From Bin55 sp965205545 (GTDB lineage: Bacteria; Pseudomonadota; Gammaproteobacteria; Pseudomonadales; Azotimanducaceae): a stretch of 64,000 nucleotides of DNA. Under the pieces are notes generated by a model. The model ran no database searches, had not been told where the DNA came from, and was given only the letters and a program-made list of their open reading frames with translations. Positions 58,500-64,000 of the stretch are shown piece after piece. Both the position numbers and the translations under genes were made by a program. The stretch lies in NCBI GenBank assembly GCA_965205545.1, contig OZ242170.1, positions 1,550,001-1,614,000 of the forward strand. Direction: 5' to 3'. The stretch's first letter is position 1, and each line of letters starts with the position of its first letter.

Positions 58500-60431
58500 T
58501 TACTTGTCGTCCTTTACCTCCTCGAATTCTGCATCAACGGCGTCGTCCGATCCTTGAGTGTCGCCAGCCGAAGGCTCAGCCTCTGCTTCAGCGCCAGGTG
58601 GCTCATTTGCCGATGCGTCTTGATACATCCGCTGTACCACGGGCTCTGCCACTTTGCTCAGAGCTTGCAGCTTTTCGTTAATGGCGTCTTTGTCGTCGGT
58701 TTTCATCGCTTGTTCGAGATCCGTTATCGCACCCTCGATGGACGACTTTTCGCTCTCAGTGACCTTGTCACCCAAATCCTCCACCATCTTGCGGGTGGAG
58801 TGGATCATTGAGTCCGCTTGGTTGCGCAGTGTAACCAACTCCTCAAAACGCGCGTCTTCCTCGGAATGAGATTCCGCATCCTTGACCATGTTCTCGATCT
58901 CTTCTTCCGAGAGTCCGCTTGACGCTTTGATAACGATGGACTGTTCCTTGTTAGTGGCCTTGTCTTTGGCCGCAACGTTCAAGATTCCATTCGAGTCGAT
59001 GTCGAAACTAACTTCAATCTGAGGAACTCCTCGCGGAGCCGGGGGAATGTTGGCCAAGTCAAACTGACCTAGTGACTTGTTTTGCGAAGCCTGCTTTCGT
59101 TCACCTTGCAGCACATGAATGGTCACCCGCGTCTGATTGTTGTCTGCGGTCGAAAAAACCTGCTGCTTTCGCACAGGGATCGTGGTGTTCTTCTCGATCA
59201 ACGGGCTCATTACGCCACCGAGCGTCTCGATTCCCAACGAAAGCGGGGTCACGTCCAGCAGCAACACGTCATGAATGTCTCGGGAAAGCACGGCACCTTG
59301 AATGGCTGCGCCCATCGCAACCGCCTCGTCCGGATTGACGTCTTTGCGTGGCTCACGTCCAAAAAACACCTTCACGCGTTCCTGAACGAGAGGCATCCGT
59401 GTCTGTCCCCCAACCAAGATTACATCGTCGATTTCGTTTACAGAGATGCCTGCATCCTTGATGGCAGTGCGACAGGGGTCGATAGTTCGATCAACCAGAT
59501 CTTCAACCAAGGATTCCAATTTCGCACGTGTAAGTTTGACCACTAGGTGTTTCGGACCCGTGTTGTCTGCGGTAATGTAGGGCAGATTCACGTCGGTTTC
59601 CTGACTCGAGGATAGCTCGACTTTCGCTTTTTCCGCAGCTTCCTTCAGGCGTTGCAGCGCAAGTGGATCGTTGTGCAAGTCAATTCCGTTTTGCGACTTG
59701 AACTCTTCAGCCAAGTAATCGATGATTCGTAGATCAAAGTCCTCACCGCCCAGGAAGGTATCGCCATTGGTTGACAACACTTCGAATTGATGCGAACCGT
59801 CGACATCGGCAATTTCAATGATGGAAATGTCGAACGTGCCTCCACCTAGATCGTAGACAGCAATTTTCGAATCGCCCCTCTCTCGGTCCATGCCATAGGC
59901 CAAGGCGGCGGCGGTGGGTTCATTGATTATTCGCTTTACATCTAATCCAGCGATTCTCCCCGCATCCTTTGTTGCCTGGCGTTGCGAGTCGTTGAAGTAG
60001 GCGGGAACAGTTATTACGGCTTCCGTCACAGACTCGCCCAAGTAGTCTTCGGCGGTTTTCTTCATTTTCTTCAGCACTTCGGCCGAGACTTGCGGCGGTG
60101 CTTTCGCCTCGCCTCTAGCTTCCACCCAGGCATCTCCGTTGCTCGCCTCCACGATCTTGTAGGGCACCATTTCGGTATCGCGCTGTACTACGTCGTCCTT
60201 GAACTGACGTCCAATCAAGCGTTTAACCGCGAAGAGAGTGTTGTCGGGATTGGTTACCGCTTGTCGTTTTGCGCTTTGACCTACGAGCACTTCACCCTTT
60301 TCGGTGAACGCAACAATTGAAGGGGTCGTTCGATCTCCTTCAGAGTTTTCCACTACCCGTGGCTTTGTGCCCTCGAGCAGCGCAACGCACGAATTCGTCG
60401 TGCCCAAGTCAATTCCAATTATTTTTGCCAT
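58500..60431 (-). CDS. dnaK: Chaperone protein DnaK (Hsp70)
   Basis: 643 residues. ATPase domain with IGIDLGTTNSCVA, VYDLGGGTFDISI and ILVGGQTRMP; substrate-binding domain with VLQGERKQASQNKSLGQF; C-terminal lid ending in the acidic EFEEVKDDK type. A good GGGA element precedes the ATG. A sigma-32-like promoter lies in the gap to grpE. Confidence 0.98.
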   Translation of the reverse strand: MAKIIGIDLGTTNSCVALLEGTKPRVVENSEGDRTTPSIVAFTEKGEVLVGQSAKRQAVTNPDNTLFAVKRLIGRQFKDDVVQRDTEMVPYKIVEASNGDAWVEARGEAKAPPQVSAEVLKKMKKTAEDYLGESVTEAVITVPAYFNDSQRQATKDAGRIAGLDVKRIINEPTAAALAYGMDRERGDSKIAVYDLGGGTFDISIIEIADVDGSHQFEVLSTNGDTFLGGEDFDLRIIDYLAEEFKSQNGIDLHNDPLALQRLKEAAEKAKVELSSSQETDVNLPYITADNTGPKHLVVKLTRAKLESLVEDLVDRTIDPCRTAIKDAGISVNEIDDVILVGGQTRMPLVQERVKVFFGREPRKDVNPDEAVAMGAAIQGAVLSRDIHDVLLLDVTPLSLGIETLGGVMSPLIEKNTTIPVRKQQVFSTADNNQTRVTIHVLQGERKQASQNKSLGQFDLANIPPAPRGVPQIEVSFDIDSNGILNVAAKDKATNKEQSIVIKASSGLSEEEIENMVKDAESHSEEDARFEELVTLRNQADSMIHSTRKMVEDLGDKVTESEKSSIEGAITDLEQAMKTDDKDAINEKLQALSKVAEPVVQRMYQDASANEPPGAEAEAEPSAGDTQGSDDAVDAEFEEVKDDK

Positions 60432-60495
60432 TTCTTGTTCCCAGATTTAAACCTTTGCTACGGGTCTTTCTTCATTCCAGTTTCAGCCTTAGAGG

Positions 60496-60521
60496 TATGG
60501 TCGTTAACCATTGATTTCAAG
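60496..60521 (-). promoter_or_regulatory. Sigma-32-like promoter upstream of dnaK
   Basis: The minus strand reads CTTGAAA (60515-60521), a perfect heat-shock -35, and CGACCATA (60496-60503), a partial match to the CCCCATNT -10 element, with an 11-base gap between the two blocks as drawn. The distance to the dnaK ATG is about 65 bases. Confidence 0.55.
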
Positions 60522-60531
60522 CATAGTTCGC

Positions 60532-61197
60532 TTATTCAACGGAATCGTCAGCTGAGCTGATCTCCTTGGAGACAATTACCTCCGCCTCGCGCAGAAGACG
60601 GTCGTGAATAAGGTAGCCCTTTCTAAACACTTCGATCACCGTACCTGGCTCCGCATCCGGATGCTCAATCGAAGTCATCGCCATGTGTTTTTCGGGATCA
60701 AACACTTCGCCCTGCGGGTCAAATTCTTGAATTCCATTCCTGTTCAGCGCATCGGTCAGCGCTTTCACAGAAAGTTCGATCCCTTCAATGACACTACCGG
60801 AAACTTCCTGCTCCTTGGCGGTCTTTATTGCCTTCTCAAAGTTATCCAATGCCGGTAGTAATTCACGTGCAAACCCCTCAAGAGCGTAGCGCCGCACGTT
60901 CTCGTACTCTCGCGCACTTCTCTTTCGCACGTTTTCGGCTTCTGCACGAGCGCGCAGGACTTGATCCTTTGCATCGGCAACGACCTCGCGCATCTCCTCC
61001 AACTGCCCCATCAGTTCTTCCACTGAGAGGCCTGCGTCAGGGGCTTCCTCCTCTACGGACTCTCCATTTGAAGATGCTTCCGCTTCACCGCCGTCCGACG
61101 ATCCTTTGCTTAGTTCCGCCTCCTCGCTGGGTTGATCGTCCTTTGTAGTCGCATCTTCGCTAGTTGCTTGTGCCTTCTTTTCATCTGAGTCATGCAT
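60532..61197 (-). CDS. grpE: Nucleotide exchange factor GrpE
   Basis: 221 residues. A long acidic N-terminal tail, a coiled coil (ELMGQLEEMREVVADAKDQ...RAEAENVRKRS), and the beta domain with FDPEKHMAMTSIEHPDAEPGTV and GYLIHDRLLREAEV. It releases ADP from DnaK. It lies between hrcA and dnaK. Confidence 0.97.
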   Translation of the reverse strand: MHDSDEKKAQATSEDATTKDDQPSEEAELSKGSSDGGEAEASSNGESVEEEAPDAGLSVEELMGQLEEMREVVADAKDQVLRARAEAENVRKRSAREYENVRRYALEGFARELLPALDNFEKAIKTAKEQEVSGSVIEGIELSVKALTDALNRNGIQEFDPQGEVFDPEKHMAMTSIEHPDAEPGTVIEVFRKGYLIHDRLLREAEVIVSKEISSADDSVE

Positions 61198-61236
61198 TGT
61201 TAAAAACCGTTAGTGCAAGGTACAGCGGAACCTAGG

Positions 61237-61264
61237 TTATAGGGACGTTACGTCTGAATTCAAG
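61237..61264 (-). promoter_or_regulatory. Sigma-32-like promoter upstream of grpE
   Basis: The minus strand reads CTTGAAT (61258-61264), then 13 bases, then CCCTATAA (61237-61244), close to the heat-shock consensus CTTGAAA / CCCCATNT. It overlaps the hrcA stop codon and lies about 40 bases before the grpE start. Confidence 0.6.
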
Positions 61265-62336
61265 AATCGTGGTGTTCGAGAGCTGATCCCAAATGTCGCG
61301 CAGTGGCATCCACCAGAGGAATCACTGCCTTGTATTGCATGCGTGCCGGTCCAACTACTCCGACGACTCCTGCTATGACGCCGTCGATTTCGTACTTCGC
61401 CGTGATGAGGCTGTAGTCGTCAAGAGGAGCAAATCCAGGTTCTCCACCAATGTGCAACTGCACGCCTTCCGATGCAATGCATTTGTCGAGAAGATGCACG
61501 ATGCTGCTCTTGCTTTTCAAGGCGTCCAAGAGAACCTGAGCTTCTTCCGACGAGGAAAGAAGACCCACCAAATTCGTTTCGCCTGTAACCACATAGTCGT
61601 GGTCCACGTCGTTGTCCTCTTCAAAGGTCTTCGATGCAACGTCGAGCGCAGTCTGCATGAGATCGTTCATCTTGAATTGGTCGTCCCGCATGCTCTCAAG
61701 CACCTTCTTTCGGATTTCAAACAGAGTGTGCCCGCAAAACTCCCGGTTGATGAAATTTGCAGCTTGCTGCAATTCCGTCTCGGTGTACTGCTGCTCCGTC
61801 TCAATTACGCGATTCTGCACTTCGCGTTCGTTCACTACAAGAACAGCCAGAACTCGAGATCCGGAAAGTGTCAAGAAATGAATCTGGCGCAATTCAATTT
61901 GATCGGGTCGAGGCGTGGTAACCAATCCGACTAAACTGGATCCTTCGGCCAACAGTTGGGATGCCGAAACTATCAGTTCGCTTGGAGACAAGCTTGACTG
62001 CAGGGCTGATCGGAGTATGGCATCGGACGAGTGGTCCAATGGTCCTAATGAAATCAAGTGGTCCACGAAGAAGCGCAAACCTCGATTCGTCGGCACTCTC
62101 CCAGCGGAAGTGTGAGGCGACGAAACCAAACCCTTGCCCTCAAGATCCACCATTATGTTTCGGACTGTGGCGGAACTTACACGCATTCTTGCTCTATTAG
62201 CAATATGCCTTGAGCCAATGGGGGTTCCAATCTGCAAGTACTCGTCAACCAAAAGCCTGAACAGTTCTAAAGCACGTTCATCAATTGTCGGAATGGGAGA
62301 CATGCGAACTAGAGTTTGGCTACTGGACTCCTTCAT
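61260..62336 (-). CDS. hrcA: Heat-inducible transcription repressor HrcA
   Basis: 358 residues from ATG 62336; the open frame begins at 62369 and a third ATG at 62303 is possible. An N-terminal winged helix (GSRHIANRARMRVSSATVRNIMVDLEGKGLVSSPHTSAGRVPT) is followed by the GAF-like HrcA domain and IGGE...YEIDGVIAGVVGVVGPARMQY. In other bacteria HrcA binds the CIRCE inverted repeat and represses groE and dnaK. No CIRCE is visible upstream of hrcA, grpE or dnaK here. The recN-hrcA-grpE-dnaK-dnaJ order is known from Xanthomonadales and is not that of Pseudomonas or E. coli. Confidence 0.95.
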   Translation of the reverse strand: MKESSSQTLVRMSPIPTIDERALELFRLLVDEYLQIGTPIGSRHIANRARMRVSSATVRNIMVDLEGKGLVSSPHTSAGRVPTNRGLRFFVDHLISLGPLDHSSDAILRSALQSSLSPSELIVSASQLLAEGSSLVGLVTTPRPDQIELRQIHFLTLSGSRVLAVLVVNEREVQNRVIETEQQYTETELQQAANFINREFCGHTLFEIRKKVLESMRDDQFKMNDLMQTALDVASKTFEEDNDVDHDYVVTGETNLVGLLSSSEEAQVLLDALKSKSSIVHLLDKCIASEGVQLHIGGEPGFAPLDDYSLITAKYEIDGVIAGVVGVVGPARMQYKAVIPLVDATARHLGSALEHHDS

Positions 62337-62402
62337 AATGTAACGAGCATTCTTCCTGCTGCAAGTCAATACGCTATCACAACAAAGCGATAACTTCAGA
62401 TC

Positions 62403-64000
62403 ATGCTGGTCAATCTCTCGGTGCGAAACTTCGCATTGGTAAAAAATCTGGACATTTCCTTAGATCCTGGACTAACTGTCATCACTGGGGAATCTGGAGC
62501 TGGCAAGACGATATTGCTACAAGCGTTGTCGCTTGTACTTGGAAGTCGAGCGCGAAAAGAGCAGACGCGACCAGGAGAGCAACAGTGCGAAGTCTTTGCC
62601 GAGTTTGACATCACAAATGCTCCCGATGCGCTGTCCTACTTGAAGGAAAACGACCTCGCGGACTCGAGCGAACCTACACGCTGCCTGATACGCCGCGTAG
62701 CCAGAATAGATGGTCGCTCCAGAGCATGGATAAACGGCGTGCAAGTAACAAATGACGCTCTGCGAGCGCTGAGCGAGCCACTTGTCGCACTTCACGGACA
62801 GTTCGAGCAAACTCGCATGGTGGACAAGGGCGTGCAGCTTGAGTGGTTTGATGACTTTGGAGTAGACGACGAGTTGCGCCTACAGGTGCGGAGCAGCTTT
62901 GCGCGATGGCGAAAGTCGCTGGAAGAACTCGAAGAGACCAGAGCACGTTTGGGTGTGGAGCTAAGCGAAATCAGCCTAATTCGCTACCAGGTGGAAGAAT
63001 TGGAAGCACTGAGGCTCAAAGATCAGGAGTTCGAGCAATTGAATCGGCAATTCAAGCGGGCGTCCCACGCGCAGGAAGTTCGCCTTGCCATCGGGGAATC
63101 TATGGAGATACTAGATTCGCGAATCCAGTCTGAACTGACCAACATTTCTAAGCTAGTGGACAGGATCGACGATGAGCACGAATCGCTTGCTGAAACCAAG
63201 AAACTGCTCGAGTCGGCACGCATTCAGGCCGAAGAGTGCTCCACCTACCTGAGCAACTACGCGGACACCTTGGCTCTCGACGAATCAGAATTGGAACAGA
63301 TCGAAACACGTCTAAACATGGTCTACGAAATGGCTCGCAAACATAAGGTCGCGCCAGCTCGGCTCTTTGAACACGTCGATCATATGCAAGGCCAGCTCAG
63401 TGCACTCGAAGCATCACAAGGGCGACTGATGCAGCTTGAGCAAACGGTGGAAAGCCGTCGTCAAGAATTCTTTGCGGCAGCGGAGCACCTTCGAGCCCAA
63501 CGCAAGACCCAGGCACCGATGTTCTGTGAGCAGGTGGTTTCGACTCTTGCACAAGCTGCACTCGCCGATGCCCAATTCGAGCTGTCGTTTGACGACGCCG
63601 TAAATGCAAACGGCATCGACTCCATCGAGTATCTCGTATCGACCAATGCAAGCTATCCGCCGATGCCCATGGGGAGAATTGCATCCGGTGGAGAGTTGTC
63701 TAGAATCGCGCTTGCCATATTGGTGGTTGTGGCAAAGCGTTCGAATTTGCCTTGCTTGGTATTGGATGAAGCCGACATTGGCATAGGCGGAGTAACTGCC
63801 GACATGGTGGGTAGAATGCTTCGCTCGCTAGCTGCGGACAATCAGGTTCTCTGCGTGACTCATGCTCCGCAGGTCGCTGCGCTAGGAAAATCGCACCTTA
63901 ATGTGTTTAAGACAAAAGATCAGGAAATTCAAGTGTCCAGATTGAAGGATTCTGAGCGAATTGATGAAATCGCACGCATGGTTGCAAGCAGAGCGGTTGA
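62403..64000 (+). CDS. recN: DNA repair protein RecN (3' end beyond the window)
   Basis: SMC-like ATPase of double-strand break repair. 532 codons are visible, nearly the whole protein (E. coli 553). Start ATG at 62403 with no ribosome-binding site. N-terminal Walker A GESGAGKT (residues 29-36), the LHGQFEQ Q-loop region, a central coiled coil, then GRIASGGELSRIALA (ABC signature), Walker B LVLDEADIGIGG and VTHAPQVAALG. Both Walker motifs differ slightly from E. coli (GETGAGKS, FDEVDVGISG). It is divergent from hrcA. I see no clear LexA box in the 66 bases between them. Confidence 0.96.
   Translation, partial: MLVNLSVRNFALVKNLDISLDPGLTVITGESGAGKTILLQALSLVLGSRARKEQTRPGEQQCEVFAEFDITNAPDALSYLKENDLADSSEPTRCLIRRVARIDGRSRAWINGVQVTNDALRALSEPLVALHGQFEQTRMVDKGVQLEWFDDFGVDDELRLQVRSSFARWRKSLEELEETRARLGVELSEISLIRYQVEELEALRLKDQEFEQLNRQFKRASHAQEVRLAIGESMEILDSRIQSELTNISKLVDRIDDEHESLAETKKLLESARIQAEECSTYLSNYADTLALDESELEQIETRLNMVYEMARKHKVAPARLFEHVDHMQGQLSALEASQGRLMQLEQTVESRRQEFFAAAEHLRAQRKTQAPMFCEQVVSTLAQAALADAQFELSFDDAVNANGIDSIEYLVSTNASYPPMPMGRIASGGELSRIALAILVVVAKRSNLPCLVLDEADIGIGGVTADMVGRMLRSLAADNQVLCVTHAPQVAALGKSHLNVFKTKDQEIQVSRLKDSERIDEIARMVASRAV

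Noticed and set aside
61205..61220. TTAGTGC half-site upstream of grpE as a CIRCE operator
   Set aside because: It differs from the CIRCE half-site and no matching inverted half follows at nine bases.

Overview
The window looks like a chromosomal segment of a gammaproteobacterium with moderate GC content. Two blocks keep gene orders known from Pseudomonas. The first is 5S-23S-tRNA-Ala-tRNA-Ile-16S, tyrS, M23 peptidase, anmK, erpA. The second is dksA, gluQ, a cbrB-position regulator, pcnB, panB, panC, pgi, acs, pnp, rpsO, truB, rbfA, infB, nusA, rimP, tRNAs, secG, tpiA, glmM, ftsH, greA, carB, carA, dapB, dnaJ, dnaK, grpE, recN. An hrcA gene between grpE and recN, as in Xanthomonadales, argues against a true pseudomonad and for another, perhaps deeper-branching lineage. 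Many exported proteins are acidic, which fits a marine or saline habitat (inference). GTG and TTG start codons are common.

Region 1 (1-12000, all minus strand) is the accessory part. It holds two large TonB-dependent receptors, then two lipoproteins with C-terminal TlpA/thioredoxin domains (WCGPC) and the 5' part of a third lipoprotein that is a paralogue of its neighbour. The genes point the same way, but strong terminators after each receptor suggest separate transcripts. Substrate and function are unknown.

Region 2 (12001-17660) is one complete rRNA operon on the minus strand with promoter, boxA sites, two spacer tRNAs and an intrinsic terminator. Upstream of it are tyrS (minus), then a MepM-like M23 peptidase and anmK (plus), and erpA (minus) with a possible leaderless promoter.

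Region 3 (22100-26450) has about 870 bp without an intact known gene, including a decayed CBS-domain fragment. Then come hemJ, hemL and a PfkB-family kinase on plus, and sfsA on minus.

Region 4 (26544-37333, plus) opens with the most unusual gene: DksA fused to a roughly 500-residue Lys/Ala-rich histone H1-like N-terminal extension. It is followed in the same reading frame by gluQ, which has no ordinary start codon before its catalytic motif. Next is a degenerate sigma-54-type activator at the cbrB position that lacks GAFTGA, the Walker B Asp and the receiver phospho-acceptor; no cbrA kinase is present. Then follow pcnB, panB, panC, pgi and acs.

Region 5 (37383-62336, minus) is the translation/RNA and housekeeping superoperon: pnp to rimP, tRNA-fMet, tRNA-Leu, secG, tpiA, glmM, ftsH, greA, carB, carA, dapB and the dnaJ-dnaK-grpE-hrcA heat-shock cluster. 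Two sigma-32-like promoters are visible there, but no CIRCE operator. recN starts divergently at 62403 and runs off the end. Compared with Pseudomonas, cbrA, folK, panD, folP, rlmE and yhbY are absent from their usual places.
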